The notes: generated by a model from the letters alone, not told the origin. DNA of 64,000 nt from Candidatus Anammoxibacter sp. (GCA_021777055.1 JAIQZO010000063.1:62001-126000), one strand, 5' to 3'. Shown: positions 1-11,274, numbered from the stretch's first letter. Numbers and translations: made by a program.

Positions 1-3000
1 CCCTGACTATTTCCATCTGGAGTATCAAGATCCATTCGGACGCATTTTAATTTTGGATGTTCAAGTGCAATTACAGAAGCCAACCCCCAAAGCGGCGCTT
101 GTCCGACGTTGAAGAGGTCCTGCCCGTGACCTAAGTCCTGAGCAGACCGTGTGGCTATCCATAAACGCGGAGGGTTAAGCCCACCCAAACCTGCCATCGC
201 TTTAACCAGGTTCACAAGAGACTGTAGATTGTTTATTAAAGAGCCTTGATCTTTATTATTCATGCCTGATGAATAATCTTCAATATCCAACCCCCAGAGG
301 TAAACAACCCCCATATATCCATTACTCGGAGAACCGTCGTTAAATAGTCGTATATAATCCTCTGGATTTTCCAGATCAATCTCTACATTTCCATCACTAT
401 TTAATTTAAACTCATGACCGGCAAATATCTGTTTACAACTCCCACCTCTATCCTTTAAGATTACCGATAATTCCCGACCAACATCACCCCTATCAGCAAA
501 TACCAACCAATCTCCTGACTCTGAATCAAGTTCGCCACGTTCATTATCGTTATCAGATCGCACCCAATTCACATTATATAATAGATCTTTATTTATGCCG
601 GTTTCCTCTTTTTGCAATCCTCTCAAGATTACATCACGGGGGGCTTTTCTAACTGATAAGCCATGAATTTGCACCCCAACGTTGCTATCTTTATCAAAGG
701 CATCAATATCCGCCAGAAAATTCTGTTGTCCTTCTCCGGCAGGCTCTATATTAGTGCGACACCAGAAATAAAAATCTCTTTCAGCATCAGAACCTTCCCG
801 CAAATGTCTGGTTGGCAATAATGGATAATTTACCGTCATACTTTCAATGCTAACCGGAAGATACGATTCATCTCTTCCAGGCAAAGCAACTCCAAGACTT
901 TGGAAGCATCCGTCAAGAAGCGCCGGATGCATAAAATAACCACTGACTTTACCCTTTAACTGTTCCGGTAAGATAATCTTGCTAAGTATATTATTGAATT
1001 TAATGATCTTACTTGGTGTTTGATTAGGGTTCCCATGCCAAAGACTACCAATGGAACGAAAACACGGGCCTAAATCAACACCACGTGATTTGTACATTTT
1101 ATAACAGTCATCAACACCAATCTCGTTAGAACAAGTTGATTGAAGCTCCATAAGATCAACCCGACCGGTTTCCAATTCATCACCCGGAATCACCCTACCT
1201 GATATATGGAGAGTCCAAGCAGAATCTTCATCATCCTCCGCCCGACTGAAAAGTTTAAACGACGACATGTTTTGTGAATTAATTAACGATTTATCAGAAC
1301 CATCAGGCTCAAATACGAGCTGGGCAACCCTTGATTCCCCCTCAGGAACTATCAATGGTCTGCGCACCTCAACGCCTTTTAATACTACAGTGCTTGATTG
1401 AAATATGTGATCAGCTGCAGCTATTACCATCTCCATACAAAACGCCAAAGGAAAAACGACTTTTTCAAAAACAATATGATCTCCTAAAAACTCAGGATAT
1501 TCAGAACTTAAACGCGTTTCATACCTTATCTCATTAGACCCGGCTAGTTTCAATCTATTATCCAACAGAGGATGTATTGATTCTGAAACTAACGACAAAT
1601 CACGACGTTCTTTTAAAGGTTGTAAATTGGCTCTTGTTTCTTTTGTAATTTCAATCCAATGGCGTTCGCGCTGAAACGGATAGGTTGGTAGAACCACCCG
1701 ACTACATCCACGGTCGTTATAATATTTTTCCCAATCTATATTAGCTCCACCTGCATATAATCTCCCTAACTCAAGAAGAGAAGGGTAATTATCTTTGAGA
1801 CTGTTTTCCTCTTCCGATTCAAAACCAACGTCATGAATACCTGTAAAAATCTTACCGTTTTCACTCCCATCAATAAAAAGGTGTAATCTCTCACAAAGTT
1901 CCTTAATTGTTTCCGTGATTACACTCAAACGACAATTAAAATGAGATCTTCCAACGCTCACAGTATAGCAAACATCTTCAACTTTTAGATCAGAATCAGC
2001 AGCCAAATATTTTTCATAACGTTCCGCCAACTGTTTTAACGCAGTCTCACTCCTTGCGGACAAAACGAAAAGAGACGCATCTCTATTATTTACAACATCC
2101 GGTACTTTACCCTTTTGGCTATTAATTAACGAAGCCTCACCCAACACGACATGAGCATTAGTTCCACTTGCACCAAACGAACTTATACCCGCAATTCGAT
2201 TTAAGGAATCCCAAGGTCTTAATTCATCTACAACTTGTATAGGCAATTTATCCCACGCTATTCGTGAGTTTGGTTTATTAAAATGTAAGCTAGGCGGAAT
2301 CTCACGATGCTGAATAGCCATAACTGTTTTAATAAAACCAGCAATGCCTGCGGCAGCTTCAAGGTGGCCAACATTTGTCTTTACAGACCCAATACGCAAC
2401 GGTTTTGTAAATGAATGTTCTTTAAAAACATCACCTAGAGCTCTTACCTCAATGGGATCTCCCAAGGATGTTCCTGTACCGTGCGCCTCTATGTAACCTA
2501 CGTCTCCAGGATCAACGTTTGCGTTATTCAATGCCTGTCGGATAACTATCTGTTGAGACTGCCCGTTAGGCACAGTAAAACCCGCCCCAGGCCCATCCTG
2601 ATTTACTGCAGACCCTTTAATTACGGCAAATATGTTGTCGTTATCAGATATTGCATCGCTCAAACGTTTTAAAAGAACCATTCCACACCCCTCACCCCGC
2701 ACGTAACCATCAGCCGACTCATCAAAAGTCTTACACCGTCCATCCGGAGCCAACATCTTTGCCTTTGAAAAATTTATGAATAGTTCGGGAGAAAGAAGCA
2801 TACCAACACCACCAGCAAAAGCAAGACCACATTCATTATTGCGCAAACTTTGACATGCCAGATGTAATGACACAAGTGACGATGAACATGCTGTATCAAC
2901 AGACATGCATGGTCCAGTAAGACCAAATGTGTACGAAACGCGGCCTGCCGCCATGCACAAAATATTTCCAGACGCATAATATGCGTTGATCAACCCAGGA

Positions 3001-6000
3001 TCCTGTTGTTTTACCTGCAAGTTAGCATAATCAAAAGTACTGATCCCTAAAAAAACGCCGGATCGGCTGCCTTTAAGCTTTTGCGGAGATTGCCCACCAT
3101 TCTCCATTGCCTCCCATGCAGCTTCTAGTACTAACCGCTGTTGAGGATCAAGATTCGCCGCCTCTCTTGGCGCAATGCCAAAAAAATTTGCATCAAACAT
3201 ATCAACTTGATCCAGAAACGCGCCATGCTTTGCATAAGATTTACCCGGCACATTGGGATCCGGATCGTAAATAGACTCTACATCCCATCGATCATGAGGA
3301 ATCTCTCTTACTGCATCACCACTGTTCCTAAGCAATCTCCAAAACGATTCCGGGGTATCGCAACCACCTGGAAAACGGCAACCCATGCCGATAACGGCTA
3401 TAGGCTCGATTAGCGATTCGCTAGTAGCCACATTTTCATGAATATCATAAACAGTACCTGAATATTGAATCTCTTCTATTCTTAACTCTTTCGCAAGATA
3501 GTCAACGATAGCGTCAACATTGGGATAATCAAAAACTAATGTGGATGAAACCGGAAACCCTAAAGATTCCTCAAGGCTGCTGCTCAGATCGACAGCCATT
3601 AAAGAGTCAATACCCAGATCAAACAATCCCTTTTTCGAATCAATGAGTCTGGGGCTACCAGATCCTATAATCTCTGCCACAAGAGAAACAACATGCATTT
3701 TAAGTGCAGCCATTCGTTCGTCAACTGGAATGGTTTCAAGGTTGGTAGTAAATGAGCCATTGCCAATCACAACATTTTTTACTATACGATCTTTTCCTGT
3801 TTCAACGGACGTCGATAAAGTTTTATCTAACTTTCCAATCTCTTTTTTCTCACTGGGGAGGAGGGCTGAACGACGCAACATTCTGGCTTTAAAACCTTTG
3901 ATTTCCGCTACGATCTGACCTCTATCACTCATCAGTTGAATTTCACCGGACACGCTCATTCCAGCTTCTTCGTATACGTTAATCCTGGAATGGCACCACA
4001 AATAACGAAACTCACCCGGTTCACCGTAAAACAGAAATTCATCAATAGTAAACGGCACAAATATGGAGTTTCTATCATGGTCATTTAAATTTTTATATCC
4101 CGCACAAAGATTTGCACCTTGAATACAGAAAAATTGAACACAAGAATCTATTAACCCAGGATATAATAGAAATTCATCCGTAATTAATGGAGTTTCTGGC
4201 ATTTTTAAACGGCAGTAACCTTCATTATCGTCATACCATATAGAGTCAATCCATCTAAAGGACTCACCAACATAATGACCAGACGCCAAAATATTACTAT
4301 AAAAACTAGCTCCATCAATAAGCTCATAGCGGCGAAGCGCCTCTTCATCCGGCAGTAATGTTTTTCCCTCATTATTTATTGAAAACTGATTAAGAGTTCC
4401 ACTGACATGCAGTACCCAATTGTCATTATCCACTTCATCGCTGTAAGGGGTACTTGCAAGTTTAAATGAATATCCGTCACCGGCTCTTTCAGAATTCAGG
4501 ATCATCTGAACCAATCGTTTTCCTCGTTCAGGTATGACAATTGGTTCCTGAAAATGAATGTTTTCAAGAACAGTGGGCAAGGCGCCAAACGACTCTCTGG
4601 CCGCTTGCAAAGCCATTGATATATGCGAGGCCCCGGCAACAACCAACTCTCCGAACAATTTATGATCCTTCAAATACGAGGGGAAATCACCGTTAAAGCA
4701 TGACTCAAACCGCATCTCTTTTGAAAACGGCAATTGCAACAGTGCACCTGGTAATTTATTGGAAAACTGCCCACGTTGAACAGGGGCGTAATCTATCCAG
4801 TAACGATCCCGTTGAAAAGGATATGTGGGCAACGCTACACGGCTGCGCGAATATCCGTGATCAAATGCATTCCAGTCTATTGGTACGCCAAGCAGATATA
4901 ACTCGCCAAGACTCAACAGCATCTGTTCCCAATCATCCTTGCCTCTTTGCAGAGATGGCATCCAATGAAAATCAACTTCATCTAAACATTTTTTGCCCAT
5001 CCCTATTAGCACAGGATGAGGTCCAATTTCAACAAATAGGTCCTGTTTACTGGCAGAAAGGGTCTTTATTCCTTTATAAAACCTAACCGGTTCCATTATA
5101 TGCTTTACCCAATATTCTGGGGTAGCAACTTCATCTCCTGCAAAATTTCCTGTAACATTTGAAATAAGCTCAAGTTTATTAGTTGAAAACCTAACTTTTG
5201 AAGCCGCTTTTTCAAAATCTGATAATATGGGTTTCATAAGTGATGAGTGAAATGCATGGGATACGTTCAGACGTTGAGATGAAATATTTTCACTCTTAAA
5301 TTTCTCACATATTTCATCTACCTCAGCAATGCCTCCAGATATTATAATAAGTTTTGGACCGTTAATAGCAGCGATTGACACCACGCCATTATATGGATCC
5401 AAAGCTTTAAGCACGGTAGCCTCATCAGCAAAAACAGCAGCCATAGTTCCGTTTCTCGGCAATGACTGTATAAGGCGCCCACGTTCGGCAATAAGTTTTA
5501 ATCCGTCCTCAAGGCTAAACACTCCGGCAATGCATGCAGCAACGTACTCCCCAACGCTATGCCCCATTGTTATGGTAGGCTTAACACCCCAGGACATCCA
5601 TAGTTTAGCCAACGCATATTCAAGGGAAAATAGAACGGGCTGGGTATAAGCCGTATCATCCAGAAGCGAGCGACCATTATTTTTCGCAGACGGATATAAG
5701 AGATCTAAAAGCGGTTTTTCAAGAGATCCGCCGAGTATTTCATTGCAAAGGTTAAGGGCATTACGAAATTCAGGTTGTATCTCATAAAGAGAGCGTCCCA
5801 TATTCTCATATTGAGATCCCTGACCGGTAAACATAAACACAATATCTGTTGCTCTCTTTTCGCGGCCAATAAATACACCCGCATCCTGATCACCATTTCT
5901 ATATGCTAAAAGTTTCCCGCCTATCTCCTTGCTTGACGAGCCAATGACATTGAGGCGAAAAGGAAGATGTGAACGGCAAGTATTCGCGGTAAAGCAAACG

Positions 6001-7532
6001 TCTTCAACCAATGAATCGGTCACTGAAAAAACATCTTTTTCATATTTTGCAACCAGGGAGTTCAAAGCTTCATTACTTTTAGCTGACAACGTCAATATAT
6101 GCTGAGGTCGTGCTGGAGTTAGAGCTGTTTTATCCGGTTTTGCATCATCACGCAGAAACTCTTCAAACACAACATGTGCGTTTGTCCCTGAAAATCCAAA
6201 CGAACTCACACCGGCTATGTTACGTTTCGAATAAGACGGCCAGGGCTCTAATGAAACAGGAATTTCAATGGGATATTGATCCCACGCAATACGGGGGCTA
6301 GGTTCATTAAAATGCAAATGAGGAGGCAGTTCTCTATTTTTAAGGGAAAGAATAACTTTAATTACGCCTGCAATTCCGGCGGCCGCTTCAAGATGACCAA
6401 TATTAGTCTTAACCGAACCAACTTTAAGAGGATTATCTGCCGAACGAGAGCCAAACACCGCGCCAAGGGCACCAATTTCAATAGGATCTCCAAGTGATGT
6501 ACCTGTGCCGTGTGCTTCGACATAACTAACTTGTTCAGGATCAACTCCACCACTTTCAAGCGCAGCACGAATCACCGCCACCTGTGCCTTCCCACTGGGA
6601 ACAGTTAAACCGCCCCTTGCCCCATCCTGATTTACAGCTGACCCTCTAATAACGGCCAAAATATTATCCCCATCTCCCAATGCGTCGGAGAAACGTTTAA
6701 GCACAATTACCCCGCACCCTTCACCGCGCGTATAACCGTCAGCAGCAGCATCAAATGTTTTACACCGGCCATCCGGAGCCAGCATACGGGCTTTTGAGAA
6801 ATTAACAAACGGGTCAGGTGACAGAAGCAAACCAACCCCGCCGGTTAATGCAAGGTTACATTCCCCTCGTCGTAAGCTGTTGCACGCAAGGTGCATTGAG
6901 ACCAATGACGATGAGCAAGCAGTGTCTACGGACACAGCAGGCCCACTTAAACCCAGGATATAAGACAGCCGTCCAGCTGCAACGCTCAAAACATTACCGC
7001 TGGTAAAATATGCATCAATACTTTTAGGGTCGCCCAATCTTGAACGGATCAATGCATAATCAAAGGTACTTATTCCTATAAACACACCTGTCTGAGAGCC
7101 AAAAAGTTTATCAGTCGGAATATTGGCGTTTTCTAACGATTCCCAAACTGTCTCAAGCAACAGACGTTGTTGAGGGTCCATGCCAGCCGCTTCTTTTGGA
7201 GTAATACTAAAAAATTCAGGATCAAATTTGTCAACCGATTTTATAAACGCGCCTTTCTGAACATACATCTTCCCGGCCGCTTCAGGATCGGGATCGTAAT
7301 AAGAGTCAAGATCCCATCTGTCCTTAGGCATATTGGTCACGGCATCCTTACCATTGCGCAATAGTTCCCAAAATGCATCCGGCGTGTCAGCTTCGCCTGG
7401 GAAACGGCACCCAATGCCGATTACCGCGATGGGTTCTGCATCCGCTAGTTTAACCTTTGGTCTAAGTTGTTGTGCTGCGTAAGCCAATTTGGCCGGGGAC
7501 AGGGATGAAACCTGCCTCATTATATCACTCAT
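1..7532 (-). CDS. Type I modular polyketide synthase, KS-AT-DH-ACP-KS-DH-(KR), 3' end outside the window
   Basis: About 2,510 residues are open in one frame from an ATG at 7532 to the left edge; I checked that the frame holds at six motifs. Order: N-terminal docking helix; KS1 (DTACSSS, Cys ~206); AT (GHSVGEY, Ser ~659; HAFH motif, which in this family favours malonyl-CoA); DH1 (DHKLFG, His ~957, with the usual Pro of HxxxGxxxxP replaced by Ala); ACP (LGIDSL, Ser ~1310); KS2 (Cys ~1549); a short linker with no AT; DH2 (GDHIVFEKVVFP, His ~2019); then the start of a KR structural half. DH1 is followed directly by ACP, so module 1 has no KR. The start overlaps the stop of the upstream PKS gene by 8 bases, which suggests translational coupling. 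It extends chains delivered by the two upstream proteins. The product is not predictable from this part. Confidence 0.93.
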   Translation of the reverse strand, partial: MSDIMRQVSSLSPAKLAYAAQQLRPKVKLADAEPIAVIGIGCRFPGEADTPDAFWELLRNGKDAVTNMPKDRWDLDSYYDPDPEAAGKMYVQKGAFIKSVDKFDPEFFSITPKEAAGMDPQQRLLLETVWESLENANIPTDKLFGSQTGVFIGISTFDYALIRSRLGDPKSIDAYFTSGNVLSVAAGRLSYILGLSGPAVSVDTACSSSLVSMHLACNSLRRGECNLALTGGVGLLLSPDPFVNFSKARMLAPDGRCKTFDAAADGYTRGEGCGVIVLKRFSDALGDGDNILAVIRGSAVNQDGARGGLTVPSGKAQVAVIRAALESGGVDPEQVSYVEAHGTGTSLGDPIEIGALGAVFGSRSADNPLKVGSVKTNIGHLEAAAGIAGVIKVILSLKNRELPPHLHFNEPSPRIAWDQYPIEIPVSLEPWPSYSKRNIAGVSSFGFSGTNAHVVFEEFLRDDAKPDKTALTPARPQHILTLSAKSNEALNSLVAKYEKDVFSVTDSLVEDVCFTANTCRSHLPFRLNVIGSSSKEIGGKLLAYRNGDQDAGVFIGREKRATDIVFMFTGQGSQYENMGRSLYEIQPEFRNALNLCNEILGGSLEKPLLDLLYPSAKNNGRSLLDDTAYTQPVLFSLEYALAKLWMSWGVKPTITMGHSVGEYVAACIAGVFSLEDGLKLIAERGRLIQSLPRNGTMAAVFADEATVLKALDPYNGVVSIAAINGPKLIIISGGIAEVDEICEKFKSENISSQRLNVSHAFHSSLMKPILSDFEKAASKVRFSTNKLELISNVTGNFAGDEVATPEYWVKHIMEPVRFYKGIKTLSASKQDLFVEIGPHPVLIGMGKKCLDEVDFHWMPSLQRGKDDWEQMLLSLGELYLLGVPIDWNAFDHGYSRSRVALPTYPFQRDRYWIDYAPVQRGQFSNKLPGALLQLPFSKEMRFESCFNGDFPSYLKDHKLFGELVVAGASHISMALQAARESFGALPTVLENIHFQEPIVIPERGKRLVQMILNSERAGDGYSFKLASTPYSDEVDNDNWVLHVSGTLNQFSINNEGKTLLPDEEALRRYELIDGASFYSNILASGHYVGESFRWIDSIWYDDNEGYCRLKMPETPLITDEFLLYPGLIDSCVQFFCIQGANLCAGYKNLNDHDRNSIFVPFTIDEFLFYGEPGEFRYLWCHSRINVYEEAGMSVSGEIQLMSDRGQIVAEIKGFKARMLRRSALLPSEKKEIGKLDKTLSTSVETGKDRIVKNVVIGNGSFTTNLETIPVDERMAALKMHVVSLVAEIIGSGSPRLIDSKKGLFDLGIDSLMAVDLSSSLEESLGFPVSSTLVFDYPNVDAIVDYLAKELRIEEIQYSGTVYDIHENVATSESLIEPIAVIGMGCRFPGGCDTPESFWRLLRNSGDAVREIPHDRWDVESIYDPDPNVPGKSYAKHGAFLDQVDMFDANFFGIAPREAANLDPQQRLVLEAAWEAMENGGQSPQKLKGSRSGVFLGISTFDYANLQVKQQDPGLINAYYASGNILCMAAGRVSYTFGLTGPCMSVDTACSSSLVSLHLACQSLRNNECGLAFAGGVGMLLSPELFINFSKAKMLAPDGRCKTFDESADGYVRGEGCGMVLLKRLSDAISDNDNIFAVIKGSAVNQDGPGAGFTVPNGQSQQIVIRQALNNANVDPGDVGYIEAHGTGTSLGDPIEVRALGDVFKEHSFTKPLRIGSVKTNVGHLEAAAGIAGFIKTVMAIQHREIPPSLHFNKPNSRIAWDKLPIQVVDELRPWDSLNRIAGISSFGASGTNAHVVLGEASLINSQKGKVPDVVNNRDASLFVLSARSETALKQLAERYEKYLAADSDLKVEDVCYTVSVGRSHFNCRLSVITETIKELCERLHLFIDGSENGKIFTGIHDVGFESEEENSLKDNYPSLLELGRLYAGGANIDWEKYYNDRGCSRVVLPTYPFQRERHWIEITKETRANLQPLKERRDLSLVSESIHPLLDNRLKLAGSNEIRYETRLSSEYPEFLGDHIVFEKVVFPLAFCMEMVIAAADHIFQSSTVVLKGVEVRRPLIVPEGESRVAQLVFEPDGSDKSLINSQNMSSFKLFSRAEDDEDSAWTLHISGRVIPGDELETGRVDLMELQSTCSNEIGVDDCYKMYKSRGVDLGPCFRSIGSLWHGNPNQTPSKIIKFNNILSKIILPEQLKGKVSGYFMHPALLDGCFQSLGVALPGRDESYLPVSIESMTVNYPLLPTRHLREGSDAERDFYFWCRTNIEPAGEGQQNFLADIDAFDKDSNVGVQIHGLSVRKAPRDVILRGLQKEETGINKDLLYNVNWVRSDNDNERGELDSESGDWLVFADRGDVGRELSVILKDRGGSCKQIFAGHEFKLNSDGNVEIDLENPEDYIRLFNDGSPSNGYMGVVYLWGLDIEDYSSGMNNKDQGSLINNLQSLVNLVKAMAGLGGLNPPRLWIATRSAQDLGHGQDLFNVGQAPLWGLASVIALEHPKLKCVRMDLDTPDGNSQ

Positions 7533-10500
7533 CTATTTTGTCTCTCTCTTCTTTTAATTTAACGTTCTCTTTCGCTAAAATGTTTTTTACTTCACTTTCA
7601 GGTATATTCTCTATTCCAGACAAAAATGATTCAAGGTTATCGTTGTCTATTAAAATATCATCAATATTTGATTCGTTAGCCAAACCTAACGCCAAATCGG
7701 AAGTTGTGTTCTTGCCCGCCACCTGATCATTAATATTTAACTCATCCATCAGATAACCTACAATAGCGTCAATAGTCGGATAATCAAAGAGCAGCGTCGG
7801 CGGAAATGTACGATCAAACGCCGCCCCAATATCATTAATTAACACTAGCGCCATTATAGAATCCATACCCTCATCAAATAATTTCATGTCTGTCTCTATC
7901 TCTTCGTCCTCATCCATTTTCAGAACTACACTAACACATGTCGTCACAAAAGTTGCTAATATTGAACGTCGTCTTGAAGGCGCGGCATCTTTAAGCTGCT
8001 CAACTATATTAGAGTTTTCTATTAAAATATCTTCACTATTGGATTCGTTAGCCAAGCCTAACGCCAAATCCTTAGTCTTGTTCTTGCCCGCCACCTGATC
8101 ATTAATATTTAACTCATCCATCAGATAACCAGCAATAGCGTCAATAGTTGGGTAATCAAAGAGCAATGTTGGTGGAAATTCACGGTCAAATGCGGCCCCA
8201 ATATCATTAATTAGCACTAGCGCCATTATAGAATCCATACCCTCATCAAATAATTTCATGTCCATCTCTAACTCTTCGTCCTCATCCATTTTCAATACTA
8301 CGCCGACACAAGCAGCCACAAACGTTACTAATATTGAACGTCGTCTTGAGGGTGCTGCTTCTTTAAGCTGCTCAACTATATTAGAGTTAGATCTATTTTT
8401 CAAAGAATGGTATTCATCACCGGGTTTATCCTTGTTCGCAATAAGTCCAATTTCGGTTTTCTTGAGCAAGGTCTCCAGATTTGCTTTTCGAAATTCAAAA
8501 CGGGAAACTTCAACAATTATTCTGCCAGTTTCATCGAACAATTTTAATTCATTGTAAGCAGAACGCTCATGTAAACCATCTTTATCATTTAAATATGCCC
8601 GACACCATAATTGTCCTTGGTTTTCAGTAACTCCATAAAACCTGAAATATGATATGCTGAACGGTAAAAACACTCCCTCTTTTTTATCCAATTCCTTTTC
8701 ACTATTGATCAAAAAACCATTTAACAACTGAAAACAGGAGTCAAGTAAACCAGGATGCAATCGATAGATACCTTTTTCTTGCGGTGGTTTAACAGGATTT
8801 AGCCTACACAACATTTCCCCAGCACCTTGCCAATACCTCTCCCCCCATTGAAACAATGGTCCAAATTCCAAACCATTGTTAGTATAACTTGAATAAAATT
8901 CCTCGAGAGTTAACTCTCTGTCACATCCGGCTCTAACCTTTTCGATATTAATAGTTTCATTATCATCTACCGGATGTTTCGATGCATAAGGTGCAACCCT
9001 GCCAGAAACATGAGTAATCCATAAATCATCTTGCGATAAAGCTGTTTTACCAGCAGCGTTTGAATTATTGGAACTTACCAATTTAAATGAGAATTTTTCG
9101 TCACCTAGCGGAGAGAAAATCAATTGGACTTTCAAGTTACCTTTTTCCGGTATGATCATTGCTCTGGAAAACAGAAGTTCCTCAAATAGACACTCCTTCA
9201 TGCCAAACGCATGATCAACTCCGGTTAATACCAAAGATATATGAAACGCCGCAGCACCAACCACATGACCAAATATTTTATGGTCTATCATATATGAAGG
9301 CGAAACAGCACTCACCTCCGATTCAAATCGAATTTCATCTGAAAATGGCAAAACAATGGGCTCACCACACAACGGATAGTTATCACAAACAACAGGTCCA
9401 GGATCTTCTACCCAATAATGACGACGTTGAAAAGGGTATGTGGGCAATTGAATTGAATGGACGTCTAAATCGCGGTAAAAGAGTGACCAATCTATGCTTT
9501 TGCCCCTTACATAAGCTTTACCAAGTTTGTCCAATTCAGTTTTTGAATGAATATTGTCAAATTTATCAACCGTTCCACTTTGCAAAGTTTCCTGACCCGA
9601 AATTGCACAACCAGTGGTCTGGCCATTAACAAACGCATTTAATTTTTCCGATAATTCAGGTATAGTCAAAACAGTTGTACTTAACCTACTGTTAAAATCA
9701 GCACGTCCCGTGTTAGCCGTATAACAAAGATCAGACAACAAGGTATGCGGATTGGAATCAATGAATTCCACATACCGCACCGCAGACTGCCTTAACGCAT
9801 CATCATTTTTACCAGATAAAGTGAATAAACAGAATTTCTCTTCCGTATTATTATTAACATTTACATTACCGGCAGCCGAAGGATTTATGCTCCCCCCCTC
9901 CACAATAGCGTGAGCATTTACGCCACTCATGCCAAATGAACTTATACCGGCAAACATCCTCTCACTATCTGGCCACTGAGTAGCACTGGTTGGAACAGAG
10001 ACTGGAATACTATTCCAATCTATATGAGGATTGGGCGTCTGAAAATGCAGATGCGGAGGTATCCGACGGTGCATCATTGAGAGAACGACCTTTATCAGGC
10101 CCACAACTCCAGCGGCGGCTTCAAGATGGCCAACATTTGTTTTAACTGATCCAATCAACAATGGGTTGTCAGCAGAGCGTTCACTGCAGAGAGCTGAAGC
10201 AAGTGCGCCAACTTCTATTGGATCACCTAAAGAAGTGCCGGTTCCATGAGCTTCAACATAGTTAATCATATCTGGAGCGACATGCGCATTATCAAGTGCC
10301 TGACGGATAACTTTTTCCTGTGACTGCTCATTAGGAACAGTAAACCCACTACTTGGTCCGTCATGATTTATAGCCGAACCACGAATTAAAGCAAGAATGT
10401 TATCCTTGTTCGCAACCGCATCTGAAAGTCGTTTGAGAACAACCGCACCGCATCCTTCGCCGCGTGCAAAACCGTTGGCAGAAGCATCAAAAGTTTTTGA

Positions 10501-11274
10501 TCTGCAATCAGGAGAAACCGCACCAGTCATTGAAAGAAAGACGCTGATCTCCGGAGAAATTATCAGGTGTGCACCGCCCGCAATAGCAAGGTCGGCCTCA
10601 TTGTTACGCAATCCCATACACGCCAGATGTACAGCAGCAAGAGAAGATGAACAAGCCGTGTCAACCGCAATGTTAGGACCTTGCAAGCCCAAAACATATG
10701 ACAGTCTGCCAGGGGCAAAGCAAAAAAGATTGCCGGTACCGGAATAGGCGTTTATTCTTTTGGGATCGCCACAATTCATCTCTAACTGACCATAATCATT
10801 TTGGCCAATCCCCATGTATACGCCTGTTTTTGAATTTTTTAAACTGTTAGGCGAAATCCCCGCATCTTCAAACGCCTCCCAACACACTTCAAGGAGAATT
10901 CTGTGCTGAGGATCCATACTTTCAGCTTCACGCCGCGAAATCCCAAAAAAATTGGCGTCAAACTTATCTATATCATTTAAAAAACCACCCTGTCTAAAAC
11001 AAATCTTTCCAGACGCAGTGTTATCGGAATCGTAATATGCGTCAACATCCCATCTATCAAGTGGGATATCAACAATAGCGTCATTTCCGTTAAGCAACAT
11101 CTCCCAGAACTTATCAGGATTATCCGATCCTCCTGGGAAACGGCACCCCATGCCAATAATAGCAATAGGTTCGAATTTAGCTCGTTCCACATCCTCAATC
11201 TTTAAACGGGCCCTGTTCAACGCAACCCGTGCGCGTTTTAACAACTCTGTTTGTTTTTCTGGCATTTTGCCCAT
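7525..11274 (-). CDS. Type I polyketide synthase, KS-DH-ACP-ACP, no AT
   Basis: 1,249 residues. An N-terminal helical docking segment (residues 1-33) is followed by KS (35-460; VDTACSSS, Cys 208; HGTGTSLGDP; KTNVGHLEAAAG). The linker from the KS end to the post-AT signature LPTYPFQRRHYW (610-621) is only about 150 residues. The corresponding stretch is about 440 residues where an AT is present, so the AT is missing. DH follows (DHKIFG, His 665; GLLDSCFQ, Asp 845), again with Ala in place of the motif Pro. Two nearly identical ACPs (EGMDSIMAL, Ser 1015 and 1139) are separated by exactly 124 residues. A charged helical C-terminal docking tail follows. There is no KR, so the DH substrate must be reduced elsewhere, or the DH is vestigial or acts with another module. 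The malonyl unit must come from another AT. Confidence 0.94.
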   Translation of the reverse strand: MGKMPEKQTELLKRARVALNRARLKIEDVERAKFEPIAIIGMGCRFPGGSDNPDKFWEMLLNGNDAIVDIPLDRWDVDAYYDSDNTASGKICFRQGGFLNDIDKFDANFFGISRREAESMDPQHRILLEVCWEAFEDAGISPNSLKNSKTGVYMGIGQNDYGQLEMNCGDPKRINAYSGTGNLFCFAPGRLSYVLGLQGPNIAVDTACSSSLAAVHLACMGLRNNEADLAIAGGAHLIISPEISVFLSMTGAVSPDCRSKTFDASANGFARGEGCGAVVLKRLSDAVANKDNILALIRGSAINHDGPSSGFTVPNEQSQEKVIRQALDNAHVAPDMINYVEAHGTGTSLGDPIEVGALASALCSERSADNPLLIGSVKTNVGHLEAAAGVVGLIKVVLSMMHRRIPPHLHFQTPNPHIDWNSIPVSVPTSATQWPDSERMFAGISSFGMSGVNAHAIVEGGSINPSAAGNVNVNNNTEEKFCLFTLSGKNDDALRQSAVRYVEFIDSNPHTLLSDLCYTANTGRADFNSRLSTTVLTIPELSEKLNAFVNGQTTGCAISGQETLQSGTVDKFDNIHSKTELDKLGKAYVRGKSIDWSLFYRDLDVHSIQLPTYPFQRRHYWVEDPGPVVCDNYPLCGEPIVLPFSDEIRFESEVSAVSPSYMIDHKIFGHVVGAAAFHISLVLTGVDHAFGMKECLFEELLFSRAMIIPEKGNLKVQLIFSPLGDEKFSFKLVSSNNSNAAGKTALSQDDLWITHVSGRVAPYASKHPVDDNETINIEKVRAGCDRELTLEEFYSSYTNNGLEFGPLFQWGERYWQGAGEMLCRLNPVKPPQEKGIYRLHPGLLDSCFQLLNGFLINSEKELDKKEGVFLPFSISYFRFYGVTENQGQLWCRAYLNDKDGLHERSAYNELKLFDETGRIIVEVSRFEFRKANLETLLKKTEIGLIANKDKPGDEYHSLKNRSNSNIVEQLKEAAPSRRRSILVTFVAACVGVVLKMDEDEELEMDMKLFDEGMDSIMALVLINDIGAAFDREFPPTLLFDYPTIDAIAGYLMDELNINDQVAGKNKTKDLALGLANESNSEDILIENSNIVEQLKDAAPSRRRSILATFVTTCVSVVLKMDEDEEIETDMKLFDEGMDSIMALVLINDIGAAFDRTFPPTLLFDYPTIDAIVGYLMDELNINDQVAGKNTTSDLALGLANESNIDDILIDNDNLESFLSGIENIPESEVKNILAKENVKLKEERDKIDE
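7645..8388 (-). repeat. Tandem 372-bp duplication encoding twin acyl carrier proteins
   Basis: Two head-to-tail units of 372 bp (124 codons) encode residues about 963-1086 and 1087-1210 of the AT-less PKS. They are nearly identical at DNA level, including silent positions and the linker (for example the acctgatcattaatattt stretch at 7721 and again at 8093). Such similarity implies recent duplication or ongoing gene conversion. Tandem ACPs are known from PUFA synthases and some modular PKSs, where they raise flux. Confidence 0.9.

Noticed and set aside
9159..9629. 156-residue plus-strand ORF within the PKS
   Set aside because: It is antisense to the KS-DH linker and DH of the PKS, with no motif of its own.
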